DNA of 43,133 nt from Gammaproteobacteria bacterium (GCA_009692265.1 SHZM01000028.1:1-43133), one strand, 5' to 3'; shown: positions 9,106 through 18,488, numbered from the stretch's first letter. Numbers and translations are program-made. Notes: generated from the sequence alone by a model not told the origin.

Positions 9106-9771
9106 ATGAAAGTCCTGGCCATTGAGACCTCCGCCGAAATGTGTTCAACCGCGTTTTGGTCCGACGGAGAAATTACCGTCCGCGAAACCAGCACTGCTAA
9201 TCGTCACACCGAATTCGTGCTGCCGCTCCTCGACGAATTGCGCGCGCAGGCCCGATTTTCGTTGGCGGATTTAGACGGCATTGCCTTTGGTGCCGGGCCA
9301 GGTGCGTTTACCGGAGTACGCGTGGCGGCGAGCATCGCGCAGGGTATCGCGCTGGCGTGCGGCGCCCCGGTATTGGCGATTTCGAGTCTCGCGGCGCTCG
9401 CGCTTGGTGGCTGGCGACAGACCGGCATCACGACCCAGCTTGCAACCCTCGATGCACGACGCGGCGAAGTTTATTGGGGCCTGTACCGCGTGGAAGAAAC
9501 GGGCGAGACCGTGTGTTCACTCAGCGCGGATACAGTGCAAGCACCGCACGAAATTCCAGCGCCAACAATGCCATGGTGTGCTGTTGGCCGCGGCTGGGAA
9601 GTGTATGCGGAGACCTTGTCGTTACGCCTGCGGCCGACCTGCGATGCGAGTAACCAGGTCCGATATCCGAAGGCCTCGGATATCGCTGCGCTGGCGGTCG
9701 CGGAATTACGCGCAGGCCGCGGCCGCGCCGCGCACCTTGCCCTGCCGGTGTATCTACGCGCGCCGATTTGA
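9106..9771 (+). CDS. tsaB: tRNA threonylcarbamoyladenosine synthesis protein TsaB
   Basis: TsaB is the non-catalytic partner that joins TsaD and TsaE to make the t6A modification at position 37 of ANN-decoding tRNAs. The 221-residue protein starts MKVLAIETSAEMCSTA, has the RHTEFVLPLLDELRAQA segment and the GAGPGAFTGVRVAASIAQGIA motif, all hallmarks of the family. Length is normal. It is divergent from the lolC/E-type gene with 67 bases between them. No downstream partner is present; nrdA follows after about 500 bases. Confidence 0.95.
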   Translation: MKVLAIETSAEMCSTAFWSDGEITVRETSTANRHTEFVLPLLDELRAQARFSLADLDGIAFGAGPGAFTGVRVAASIAQGIALACGAPVLAISSLAALALGGWRQTGITTQLATLDARRGEVYWGLYRVEETGETVCSLSADTVQAPHEIPAPTMPWCAVGRGWEVYAETLSLRLRPTCDASNQVRYPKASDIAALAVAELRAGRGRAAHLALPVYLRAPI

Positions 9772-10124
9772 GGGCCTCTCTAATCTAAACGCTGATCACG
9801 CGCTAGCCGCGTAACGTTGCGCAGGCACACGGTGCAGAGTTTTCCAAATCGACGATCATCACCCTTCCACTGAACCCCTCGCCTCCTTGACTCGACAGCG
9901 AATTTCGGGGGGGGTGCGGATTGCTCGCGCTCGCCGCTCACGGCTCAAGTAGTCGCTAAAAATTTCTTTGGTCGGGAACTCTGGACAGGGTTTAATCAGT
10001 TTGTTGCCGCAAGCGCCGAAGCTCTGCTTGAGCCGCCAAGGTATAAGCACCTGATCCGCCTCAGCTTCACCCTCGTTGGCCCCCGTTTATGGCCGACTTA
10101 CACCCCCGCAGTGCACAACCACGT
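9772..10124. other. Gap between tsaB and the nrdA control region
   Basis: No convincing gene or RNA was found in these 353 bases. A minus-strand 63-codon frame at 9859-10050 has no recognisable sequence and no convincing ribosome-binding site. A run of eight G bases lies near 9907-9914. No clear terminator for tsaB is visible. Confidence 0.6.
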
Positions 10125-10172
10125 ACACTGTATCTTGTGGTTTAAATCCACCTTGACCACATGTTATTGTGG
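10125..10172 (+). promoter_or_regulatory. Paired NrdR boxes upstream of nrdA
   Basis: Two 16-mers at 10125-10140 (ACACTGTATCTTGTGG) and 10157-10172 (CCACATGTTATTGTGG) match the NrdR consensus ACACWATATATWGTGT at about 13 and 11 positions. Their centres are exactly 32 bases apart, three helical turns, the arrangement known for cooperative NrdR binding. NrdR is the ATP/dATP-sensing repressor of ribonucleotide reductase genes. Confidence 0.8.
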
Positions 10173-10183
10173 TGTTATACAAT
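10153..10183 (+). promoter_or_regulatory. Candidate nrdA promoter overlapping the second NrdR box
   Basis: A -35-like TTGACC at 10153-10158 is followed by two overlapping -10 candidates: TATACA at 10176-10181 (17-base spacer) and TACAAT at 10178-10183 (19-base spacer). The second NrdR box falls in the -35/spacer region, which fits repression by occlusion. The leader to the nrdA ATG would be about 80 bases. Confidence 0.5.
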
Positions 10184-10267
10184 CATTTACAACACGTTCA
10201 TAGAATTCGTCGAAGGCTTGGTCACAAGTCCGACACGAAGCCCTAGGCCACACTACGAGGAGCATGC

Positions 10268-13159
10268 ATGGAACTGGAAAAGTCCACTGGAGTCCACGGC
10301 ACGACCCGCACTTTCTGGTCCGCAAGCACTGCGATTGGCGCCACAGAACCAGAAGTCGCCGCCACGGCACCGGGCGAATTCAAAGTCATCCGACGCAACG
10401 GCAAGGTGACGACTTTTGATGGGGACAAAATCAAGATTGCGATGACCAAGGCCTTCCTCGCGGTCGAAGGCGGTAATGCCGCAGCCTCCACTCGTGTGCA
10501 TGAAACGGTCGAGTCGCTCGTGGCGCTGGTCCTCAGTGCCCTTACCCGACGGATGCCGATGGGTGGGGCAATCCATATCGAAGACATCCAAGACCAGGTG
10601 GAATTGGCACTCATGCGCAGCGGTCAGCACAAGATCGCCCGCGCCTACGTGCTGTACCGTGATGAACGCGCCCAGGAGCGGCTGCGCAAAGCCGAGACCG
10701 CGGAAGTCGCCGAGGCGCGTTATTCGACCTTACACGTCCTGCGCAAGGACGGCACACGCCTGGTATTGGACGAAAACCGCCTGCGCCGAATCGTGACTGA
10801 AGCTTGTCAGGACATCCCAAACACCGAACCAGAACTCATATTGTCAGAGGCGCTGCGTTCGCTGTTCGATGGCGTGGCCGAAGCGGATGTCGCCAAGGCC
10901 CTGGTCATGAGCGCTCGCACGTTCATTGAGCGCGAACCGAAATACACCTATGTCGCCGCGCGCATGTTGCTCGATTCATTCCGCCAGGAAGCCCTGACCT
11001 ATGTGGGGAACCACGTCGACGCGGCGACCCAGCAGGAAATGGCGGAGCGTTACCCGCGGTATTTCGAGGCCTATGTAAAACGCGCGATCGATCTCGAATT
11101 GATGGATCCGCGCCTGGGCAATTTTGATCTCAAGCGACTGGGACACGCAATCAAGTCCGAGCGCGATTTCCAGTTCACCTACCTTGGCCTGCAGACGCTT
11201 TACGATCGCTACTTTCTGCAATTCGACGAGAACCGATTCGAGCTACCGCAAGCATTTTTCATGCGCGTGGCGATGGGCTTGGCGATCAACGAGATGGAGC
11301 CCGAGACCTGGGCGATTAAGTTCTACGATCTGTTGTCATCCTTCGACTTCATGAGCAGCACCCCGACCCTGTTCAACTCCGGCACTCTGCGTCCGCAATT
11401 GTCGTCCTGTTACCTCACCTCGGTGCCGGATGATCTCGACGGCATCTTCGGCGCGATTCGCGACAACGCGCTGTTATCGAAGTTCGCCGGCGGACTGGGC
11501 AATGATTGGACCCCAGTGCGCGGCATGGGCGCGCACATCAAGGGGACCAATGGTAAGTCGCAGGGTGTCGTGCCCTTCCTGAAAGTCGCCAGCGACACCG
11601 CCGTTGCCGTCAATCAGGGTGGTAAGCGTAAAGGCGCGGTGTGCGCGTATCTTGAAACCTGGCACATGGATGTCGAAGAATTTGTCGATCTCCGGAAGAA
11701 CACTGGAGACGATCGACGCCGTACCCACGACATGAACACCGCGAACTGGGTCCCTGACTTGTTCATGAAGCGCGTGTGCGAAGACGGCGACTGGACCTTG
11801 TTCTCACCGGACGAAGTACCTGACCTGCACGATCTTTACGGCCCGGAATTCGAACGCCGCTATTCGTTTTATGAAGAGAAAGCCGCGCGCGGCGAAATCC
11901 GCAATTTCAAAAAAACTCGCGCACTCGAACTGTGGCGAAAAATGCTTGGCATGCTCTATGAGACGGGGCATCCGTGGATCACCTTCAAGGATCCCTCGAA
12001 CCTGCGCTCGCCCCAGCAACATGTCGGCGTCGTACACAGTTCGAATCTCTGCACCGAGATCACGTTGAATACCTCGCCTGGCCACGAGATCGCGGTGTGC
12101 AATCTCGGCTCGGTCAATCTGGCGCAACATCTCAACGCCGATGGCCTCGATAGAGAGAAGCTCGAGCGCACCATCTCGGTAGCGATGCGCATGCTCGACA
12201 ATGTCATCGATTACAACTTCTACAGCGTCCCGACCGCGCGCGCGTCTAACTTGCGCCACCGACCCGTTGGGCTAGGCATCATGGGTTTCCAGGATTGCCT
12301 CTACCAAATGCGCATCCCGTACTCCACGACAGAGGCGGTCGAGTTCGCGGATCAGTCGATGGAAGCGGTGAGCTATTTCTCGATCAAGGCCTCGACCGAT
12401 CTCGCCGCGGAACGTGGCAATTATGCGAGCTTCGATGGGTCGCTGTGGAGTCGCGGGATCCTGCCGCTCGATTCGCTCGATCTGCTGCAACAAGGCCGTG
12501 GCGGTTATTTCGAGGTTGATCGCAGCTCTGTATTGGACTGGGAACAGCTGCGCCAGCGCGTCAGAACTGTCGGCATGCGCAACTCGAACTGTATGGCGAT
12601 TGCGCCGACCGCGACTATCTCCAATATCTGTGGGGTCAGCCAATCGATCGAACCGACCTATCAAAACCTGTTTGTTAAATCGAATCTGTCGGGCGAATTC
12701 ACGGTCGTGAACATGTACCTGGTGGACGACCTCAAACAACGTGGGTTGTGGGACGAAGTCATGGTGAACGATCTGAAGTACTACGACGGCAGCGTGGCGC
12801 TGATCGATCGCATCCCAACTGAGCTTAAAGCGTTATACGCGACGTCATTCGAAGTCGATCCACGCTGGCTGGTTGAAGCGGGATCGCGGCGTCAGAAATG
12901 GCTGGACCAAGCTCAGTCCTTGAACTTGTACCTGGCCGAACCCAATGGCGCGAAGCTGGACAATCTCTACAAACTTGCGTGGGTACGTGGTCTTAAGACC
13001 ACGTATTACCTGCGCACGATGGGGGCAACCCATGTTGAGAAGAGCACGTTGAGCGATGGGAAATTAAATGCAGTACAGCAGCCGCTCGCAACGAGCGTAC
13101 AGACCGAGGGGGCCAAGGCATGTTTAATCCTCGATCCGGACTGCGAGGCATGCCAGTGA
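10268..13159 (+). CDS. nrdA: Ribonucleoside-diphosphate reductase class Ia, alpha subunit
   Basis: NrdA reduces ribonucleoside diphosphates to deoxy forms in the cytosol. The 963-residue chain carries two ATP-cone domains: one from about residue 38 (FKVIRRNGKVTTFDGDKI) and a second from about 152 (LHVLRKDGTRLVLDENRL). The catalytic barrel follows, with redox cysteine region STPTLFNSGTLRPQLSSCYL, active-site SNLCTEITLNT, second redox cysteine in EIAVCNLGSVNL, and the C-terminal redox pair DPDCEACQ. The two-cone, 963-residue architecture matches the enzyme known from Pseudomonas aeruginosa, where the outer cone gives dATP inhibition. GAGGAG precedes the ATG. nrdB lies 90 bases downstream. Confidence 0.97.
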   Translation: MELEKSTGVHGTTRTFWSASTAIGATEPEVAATAPGEFKVIRRNGKVTTFDGDKIKIAMTKAFLAVEGGNAAASTRVHETVESLVALVLSALTRRMPMGGAIHIEDIQDQVELALMRSGQHKIARAYVLYRDERAQERLRKAETAEVAEARYSTLHVLRKDGTRLVLDENRLRRIVTEACQDIPNTEPELILSEALRSLFDGVAEADVAKALVMSARTFIEREPKYTYVAARMLLDSFRQEALTYVGNHVDAATQQEMAERYPRYFEAYVKRAIDLELMDPRLGNFDLKRLGHAIKSERDFQFTYLGLQTLYDRYFLQFDENRFELPQAFFMRVAMGLAINEMEPETWAIKFYDLLSSFDFMSSTPTLFNSGTLRPQLSSCYLTSVPDDLDGIFGAIRDNALLSKFAGGLGNDWTPVRGMGAHIKGTNGKSQGVVPFLKVASDTAVAVNQGGKRKGAVCAYLETWHMDVEEFVDLRKNTGDDRRRTHDMNTANWVPDLFMKRVCEDGDWTLFSPDEVPDLHDLYGPEFERRYSFYEEKAARGEIRNFKKTRALELWRKMLGMLYETGHPWITFKDPSNLRSPQQHVGVVHSSNLCTEITLNTSPGHEIAVCNLGSVNLAQHLNADGLDREKLERTISVAMRMLDNVIDYNFYSVPTARASNLRHRPVGLGIMGFQDCLYQMRIPYSTTEAVEFADQSMEAVSYFSIKASTDLAAERGNYASFDGSLWSRGILPLDSLDLLQQGRGGYFEVDRSSVLDWEQLRQRVRTVGMRNSNCMAIAPTATISNICGVSQSIEPTYQNLFVKSNLSGEFTVVNMYLVDDLKQRGLWDEVMVNDLKYYDGSVALIDRIPTELKALYATSFEVDPRWLVEAGSRRQKWLDQAQSLNLYLAEPNGAKLDNLYKLAWVRGLKTTYYLRTMGATHVEKSTLSDGKLNAVQQPLATSVQTEGAKACLILDPDCEACQ

Positions 13160-13189
13160 GTCTTGGCAACGGGTGGCGTTAGGCGGTAA

Positions 13190-13205
13190 CTGGCGAAGCC
13201 GCCAG
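13190..13205 (+). other. Intercistronic hairpin between nrdA and nrdB
   Basis: CTGGCG (13190-13195) and CGCCAG (13200-13205) form a perfect 6-bp stem with the tetraloop AAGC. There is no T-run after it, so it is not a normal terminator. It may affect mRNA processing or the subunit ratio. It sits 44 bases before the nrdB ATG. Confidence 0.4.
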
Positions 13206-13249
13206 CACAATAATTCTAATTGAATGAATATTTTTTGGGGGGGACGAAA

Positions 13250-14455
13250 ATGCTGAATTGGGACGATCCAATCGCGAAATTTCAGGCACCAGAAAAGCTT
13301 GATTACGCCAAAGCAATGCTTGCGAGCGAAATGCTGGAGGCACTTGACCTTGCCGAGCATGCTCGTGCTCCCGAGAGTGCGCTGATGACACTCGAAACGC
13401 CGGGGATCACTGGGCTCGAACAAGTTCAGTTCGGAGCACGCCGACTGGTGGTTGACGATAAACGCATGCTCAACTGCCGCGCAGATCTCAATCAACTCGT
13501 GCCCTTTAAATATAAGTGGGCGTGGCAGAAATACCTGAATGCCTGCGCCAACCACTGGATGCCGCAAGAGATCAACATGACCGCGGATATCGCGTTGTGG
13601 AAAAGCCGCGACGGGCTGAGCGAGGATGAGCGCCAAATCATCAAGCGCAATCTGGGGTTTTTTTCAACGGCGGATTCGTTGGTCGCGAATAACCTGGTAC
13701 TGGCGGTCTATCGACATATCACAAACCCCGAATGTCGTCAGTACTTGTTGCGCCAGGCGTTTGAAGAGGCACTGCACACGCATGCGTACCAGTACTGCGT
13801 GGAAAGCCTCGGCTTGGATGAAGCCGAAATCTTCAACATGTATCGCGAGATCCCCGCGGTGCATGACAAGGCTTCGTGGGCCATGCGCTTCACTGAAAGC
13901 CTCGGCGATCCACTGTTCCACACCGGAACCCCTGAGGCAGATCAACGCCTGCTGCGCGATTTGATCGCGTTTTACGTCGTCTTCGAAGGGATCTTCTTTT
14001 ACGTCGGGTTTGTGCAAGTGCTGTCTATGGGTCGGCGCAACAAAATGACCGGGGTCGCGGAGCAATTCCAGTACATCCTGCGCGACGAATCGATGCACAT
14101 GAATTTTGGAATCGACGTGATCAATCAGATCAAAGTCGAGAACTCGCAGTTGTGGACAGACGAATTCCAACAGGAAATCGCCGATCTCATCAGAAATGCC
14201 ATTGCCTTAGAAATCAGGTACGCGCAGGACACCATGCCGCGCGGGATCCTCGGGTTGAACGCGAATATGTTCGAGGAATACCTGCACTACATTGCGAATC
14301 GGCGCTGCGCGCAGATCGGGATCGCGGAGCAATATCCTGGAGCGACGAATCCGTTCCCGTGGATGAGCGAAGTGATCGATCTGAAAAAGGAGAAGAATTT
14401 TTTCGAAACGCGAGTCACCGAATATCAGACAGGCGGCGCGCTTAGCTGGGACTAA
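13250..14455 (+). CDS. nrdB: Ribonucleoside-diphosphate reductase class Ia, beta subunit
   Basis: NrdB holds the diiron-tyrosyl radical cofactor that starts NrdA catalysis. The 401-residue protein has the expected metal ligands and radical residue in the [17 protein letters not shown] segment (E, H and the radical tyrosine at the spacing seen in E. coli), and the later ligands in [10 protein letters not shown] and [10 protein letters not shown]. The C-terminal tail [13 protein letters not shown] fits the NrdA-docking peptide. ATG at 13250 was chosen: it follows a seven-G ribosome-binding site and starts the conserved MLNWDDP; the frame extends upstream to a TTG at 13220 but that has no support. 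A terminator follows the gene. Confidence 0.96.
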   Translation: MLNWDDPIAKFQAPEKLDYAKAMLASEMLEALDLAEHARAPESALMTLETPGITGLEQVQFGARRLVVDDKRMLNCRADLNQLVPFKYKWAWQKYLNACANHWMPQEINMTADIALWKSRDGLSEDERQIIKRNLGFFSTADSLVANNLVLAVYRHITNPECRQYLLRQAFEEALHTHAYQYCVESLGLDEAEIFNMYREIPAVHDKASWAMRFTESLGDPLFHTGTPEADQRLLRDLIAFYVVFEGIFFYVGFVQVLSMGRRNKMTGVAEQFQYILRDESMHMNFGIDVINQIKVENSQLWTDEFQQEIADLIRNAIALEIRYAQDTMPRGILGLNANMFEEYLHYIANRRCAQIGIAEQYPGATNPFPWMSEVIDLKKEKNFFETRVTEYQTGGALSWD

Positions 14456-14504
14456 TTGGGCATTAGACCAGACCTCCTTACATGGAGCTAAGAGCGCTGC
14501 ATTG

Positions 14505-14539
14505 GCCAGCGACCGGGCAACCGGCCGCTGGCTTTTTTT
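14505..14539 (+). terminator. Rho-independent terminator of the nrdAB operon
   Basis: GCCAGCG (14505-14511) pairs with CGCTGGC (14526-14532), with extra CCGG/CCGG pairing in the loop region, followed directly by seven T bases (14533-14539). It lies 50 bases after the nrdB stop. Confidence 0.88.
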
Positions 14540-14883
14540 ATCCTAAAGGTTCGACCCGGCTAGGCCGCTACCCCATGGGGGAGCACGCTTTAAGGGGGGC
14601 GCATCAGGGCCACTGAAACTCGGCACCAACCTCGCGGCATCGCGCGGAGTGCGGAGTGCGGAGTGCGGAGTGCGAAGTGTGTTACGGAAATTTCGACGAA
14701 AAGTGTGAGCGAAAGCCACATTCGTAGGAGCAACTACATTGAATACCGCGATCTGGCCGCCTATAGTCGTCTTCACAGTCAACTTAACTCGACCTCCCGT
14801 TGGGCGGTCGCCGAACCGAGCATGAATAATTACCCGGGTCCGACAAACAGGACCTCTAGCGACTTAAATTAAGGAACCAAAGC
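14540..14883. other. Gap between nrdB terminator and RTX-like gene
   Basis: No gene is supported in this 344-base stretch. It contains a tandem heptamer repeat (14644-14678) and the ribosome-binding site of the RTX-like gene (AAGGAACC near 14871). Short frames crossing the heptamer repeat have no recognisable sequence. No clear promoter was identified. Confidence 0.55.
14644..14678. repeat. Tandem heptamer repeat, five units
   Basis: Four perfect copies of GCGGAGT (14644-14671) are followed by one variant GCGAAGT (14672-14678). Short tandem heptamers like this are prone to copy-number change. The tract is intergenic, about 200 bases before the RTX-like gene and beyond the nrdB terminator. 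Confidence 0.85.
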
Positions 14884-16285
14884 GTGGCAACGATTGCTTT
14901 AACCGGTGGTCTAGACAACGTAACCGGTACAACTGGTGTCGATACTTTCGTTATTTCCGATCCGGCATTTTTATGTCGATCCGGATTCAATTGCCGGTCT
15001 CGCAGGCAAGGACACCATCCAATTCACAAGCACCGTTGCCAATGATTTACTGACTCTCGATGCCGACGTTACGGGAATTGAGGCCGTTACGTTTACCGGC
15101 TCGGCCGCTATCGGCCTCGATGCTTCAACCGTTGTCAACGCACTCATCATTAACGGCAACAGCGGTAATAACGACATTACCGGTACCGGATTCAACGATA
15201 CTATTGACGGTAACGGTGGCGTGGACACCCTGGACGGTGGCGCTGGAGACGACAAATTCGTCCTGGACTCGCTCGCCGAATTCAACTCGATAGCGATTGC
15301 GGCCGACGCCGGAACAATCACCGGTGGCGACGGCACTGACACGGTGTTTTTCACCGGTGCGGTGGCCACCTCGCTAGTCCTGACTGACGACTTTGCTGTC
15401 GAGAAATTCACACTCGGGACACTGGCCGGCAAGACTAACGAGCTCGCTAACATCAACATTGACGCAAGCGCCCTGACGAACGGCATCACCCTGACGGGTA
15501 ACTCGGGCAAGAACATCCTCATCGGAAGCGACTTTGCAGATACCTTGATCGGCGGCGCTGGCAAGGACACCCTCACCGGCGGTGACGGCGATGACGAATT
15601 CCATTTCGCCAGTTCAACCCATTTCGTGGTGGGTGAGATCGTTAACGGCGAAGCGGGTACGGATACCGCGAGCTTAACGGGCACCGGCACCCTAACTCTC
15701 ACCGCAGCGGGCTTTCTGAACATCGAACAATTCGCGGTCGGTGCCACTGTAGCCACTACGAACGCCGGCAGTATCAACGCCTCAGCCCTCGCCTCGGTTG
15801 TCCTTCGCGGAAATAACGGCGGTAACGTACTGACAGGCACGCTCGGCGCGGACACCATCGACGGCCATGGCGGCAAGGACACCTTGAACGGTCGCGCGGG
15901 CGCGGATGATCTCGACGGCGGCGATGGCGACGACATCCTGCTGCTTGGCTCAACCGCCGACTATGTCGGGGATATCATCCAAGGCGGCCTTGGCACTGAC
16001 ACCCTGCGGTTTACCGGCGTGGCAGGGCAGACCTTAACGCTTAACACCGACACGGACGGACTAGATAAAGTGGTTCTCAGCACCGCGACCGGCACCGACT
16101 TTGACGACGTTCTTACCGGCGGTGCCGGCTTGGATACCCTGATCGGCGGCGACGGTAACGATACCTTTGCGTTCACCGCCACCTCGCATATCGCGGGTGA
16201 AGTCTTCCAAGGCGGGTACCGGCACCGATACGGTGACCTTCAATTACATTGGCAGCCCGGCCTCCGCCACCTTTACCGTCACTGA
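14884..16285 (+). pseudogene. RTX-like secreted repeat protein, N-terminal part
   Basis: The gene appears to start at GTG 14884 (AAGGAACC upstream), reading VATIALTGGLDNVTGTTG and VDTFVISDPAF, then slips into another frame at the T5 tract near 14969-14973; dropping one T joins PAF to YVDPDSIAGLAGKDTIQF without a gap. The following frame (open ATG at 14936) carries four repeat modules of roughly 100 residues. Each has a Ca-binding stretch (for example DTIDGNGGVDTLDGGAGDD, or DTLIGGAGKDTLTGGDGDD) followed by a beta-rich spacer ending in INxxAS-like residues. Near 16213 the frame is lost again at a GGG; removing one G restores FQGG-TGTDTVTF. Proteins of this type are exported by type I secretion. 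Confidence 0.75.
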
Positions 16286-16622
16286 TACCCCCATGGACAG
16301 CATTGAGGTAGTAGCCGCTGGCGGTAGCAAGGCGGTTAACATCAATGCCAACGGCTTTACGGAAAATGCGTTGACAATGACCGGTAATGCAAAGGTTAAC
16401 ACTTTGACCGGCACCATCTTCGGCGACGTCTTAATCGGCGCGGGCGGGATAGATAATTTGAACGGCGGTGCCGGCAACGACACATTCCGCTATAACGCTC
16501 TTTCGGAGTATGTAACGGGCACTACCCCCCCGGTACCCGCGAAATCGTCAACGGCGGTGCCGACGTGGACACTCTGCTGTACATGGGCGGCGCGGGCACA
16601 CTTACGCTCAATGCGAACCTGA
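16167..16622 (+). pseudogene. RTX-like secreted repeat protein, middle part
   Basis: From about 16214 this frame continues the RTX-like protein: TGTDTVTFNYIGSP, a beta-rich spacer, then the fifth calcium-binding block (LIGAGGIDNLNGGAGNDTF). The codons between 16167 and about 16213 are an out-of-frame shadow of the preceding segment. At the C7 tract 16515-16521 the frame shifts once more; adding one C, or removing two, joins VTGTT with GTREIVNGGADVDTL in the next frame. It is thus a piece of one gene, not a gene of its own. Confidence 0.7.
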
Positions 16623-17893
16623 CCCTGGTTGAGATCGTGGATGCCAGTGGCGCAACCGGCGCCATCAACATTAATGCAAGCGCAGTAGGTACCGGTTTGA
16701 CGATTAGTGGCAACGGCAGCATCAATATCCTAACCGGAACCGCCAACGCGGATGAACTTAACGGCAACGCCGGTAACGATATTTTCCTGATCGCTAGCGG
16801 GGCTCATCACGATGCTGGGGAAACCATCGACGGTGGCGCCGACACTGACGTCATCCGCTTCATCAGCGCGACCGTTGGAGACTCGCTGGTGCTCGATGCC
16901 TTTACAGCGAACATCGAATCGGTCGTCATTAGCGATAAGAACGGCCTCGCCAGCGGCGTCACGAATCTGAATCTAGATGCCAGCGCGGTGGTGAGCAGCG
17001 GTCTCATACTGACCGGCAACGCCGGCCGCAATACCATCACGGGTACCGACGGCGCCGACACCATCACCGGTGGCCTGGGTGCCGACACCTTGAACGGCGG
17101 CGACGGCGACGATCTCTTCATGCTCACCGCGACGAGCGACTTTGCGGCCAGCGAGATCATCAGCGGTGCCATCGACACGGATACCATTCGCTACAGTGCC
17201 ACGAGCGGCACCTTGACCCTAACCAGCGCCGTCACCGGAGTCGAAATCGTCGAAATCGCGACCGGCACAGCGGCGCTCGGCGTCTTCACGGGCACTCAGG
17301 CGATTAACGTGAATGCTTCGGCGATTACCAGCAACGGTATTACCCTCACGGGTAATGCTGGCAACAATACCTTGACCGGTACAGGCTTGGCCGACACTGT
17401 GAACGGCAATGGCGGCAATGACACCCTCAATGGTGGCGCGGGCGTCGATACGCTCAACGGCGATGCGGGCACGGATACCTTGAACGGTGGCGCGGACGCC
17501 GACACCCTCAACGGCGATGCAGGCAATGACACTCTGAAAGGCGGCACAGGCAGCGACATGCTTACCGGCGGTGCCGATAGCGATACCTTCCATTTCGACA
17601 CCGCGATCGGGACCGATATAGATACAGTCACCGACTTCAGCGCAGCGGATGATGGTTTTGCTCTCGATAACCTGATCTTTACCGCCTTGACCGACGGCGC
17701 GTTGGCGGGCGCCGCGTTTGAGTCCGGCGCTGGGTTGTTGGCGGCGACTGGTGCGGCTATCCGCATCTTCTACGACTCCACCGCTGGCGATCTGTCCTAC
17801 GACGCGGATGGGAACGGTGCCGATGCCGCGGTCCACTTCGCAACCTTGCAAGGTACACCGAGCGTGACTGCAGCTGACTTCCTCGTGGTGTAA
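16565..17893 (+). pseudogene. RTX-like secreted repeat protein, C-terminal part with type I secretion signal region
   Basis: The 442-codon frame (open from about 16522, before the ATG at 16565) contains modules six to eight. The last one has a dense run of nonapeptides (ADTVNGNGGNDTLNGGAGVD and four further turns). The C-terminus, DTVTDFSAADDGFALDN followed by IRIFYDSTAGDLSYDADG and the final TAADFLVV, is the domain typical of type I secreted RTX proteins. No catalytic domain is seen, so a surface or adhesive role is possible but not shown. No type I secretion genes are in the window. A strong terminator follows. Confidence 0.82.
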
Positions 17894-17915
17894 ACCGCCA
17901 ACGAAGATCGTTTTG

Positions 17916-17943
17916 AAAGCCCCGGCTTGCCGGGGCTTTTTTT
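17916..17943 (+). terminator. Terminator of the RTX-like gene
   Basis: AGCCCCGG (17918-17925) pairs with CCGGGGCT (17930-17937) around a four-base loop, followed by seven T bases. It begins about 23 bases after the RTX stop. The cupin gene converges on it from the other side. Confidence 0.9.
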
Positions 17944-17960
17944 GTTGTGGTCAGGCGCCG

Positions 17961-18464
17961 TTATTTCTTGCGCACCTTAGCCGCTGGTTTCGTCGCGACT
18001 TTAGCACTTGGCTTTTTCGCCGCGGCGAGCTGGGAATCCCACAACCCTTGCGCCTGCTCCCACCCCACCACGGCGACTGTGGCGTTATCCGCTGTGATGA
18101 ATTCCAACGGCCCAAGGAACGTCATGTAGAACTCGCTGGCCATGGGGAAGTAGGTTTTGTCGTGACGTGCGTTGCAGGATTCGTAACCATAACCTAGCGC
18201 GGTGGCGGTCGCTCCGCCTGCTTGGACTCCGCCGCGAACTTCCATTTTGCCTTTCGTCAGCAAATATTCCCCGGGGCCGATATGTCGATGGCTGGCAAAC
18301 GAAGATCCTTTGGGACAATCGAATATCGCCGTCCACGCGCCAACTTCAGGTGAAACGTGCAAGAGCTTCCATTGGATCCCGCCGGCGGAGAATTGCGCCG
18401 GAAACGGCATCCACGGTTGGCTATCGATGTGCACGTATTCTTCGTTTATTTTCGGTTTCAGCAT
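17961..18464 (-). CDS. Cupin domain protein with Lys/Ala-rich tail (ChrR-like)
   Basis: The 167-residue protein has a cupin core: a motif SHRHIGPGEYLLTKGKMEVRGG near residues 58-79 offers the H-x-H and Glu metal ligands of cupin motif 1. It resembles the acetylacetone-cleaving-enzyme/ChrR cupin group, whose members are metal-dependent dioxygenases or zinc-binding anti-sigma domains; the substrate is unknown. The last 18 residues (KKPSAKVATKPAAKVRKK) form a basic, low-complexity tail unusual for a cupin enzyme. AAGGAG precedes the ATG. It is the last gene of the run from the MfnF-like gene. Confidence 0.75.
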   Translation of the reverse strand: MLKPKINEEYVHIDSQPWMPFPAQFSAGGIQWKLLHVSPEVGAWTAIFDCPKGSSFASHRHIGPGEYLLTKGKMEVRGGVQAGGATATALGYGYESCNARHDKTYFPMASEFYMTFLGPLEFITADNATVAVVGWEQAQGLWDSQLAAAKKPSAKVATKPAAKVRKK

Positions 18465-18488
18465 GACCGCTCCTTCATTGGTGGTGGT

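Noticed and set aside
9859-10050. Small minus-strand gene before nrdA
   Set aside because: No convincing ribosome-binding site, no recognisable sequence; it includes a G8 run and Arg-rich low-quality sequence.
14644-14678. CRISPR-like array
   Set aside because: The repeat unit is 7 bases and contiguous, without spacers; no cas genes are present.
14971-17851. Long minus-strand open frames (14971-15936, 16807-17187, 17219-17851, 17296-17766)
   Set aside because: They are antisense to the RTX repeats and have repetitive, low-complexity sequence (Pro/Ser/Val-rich), as expected from the mirror of GGxGxD repeats.
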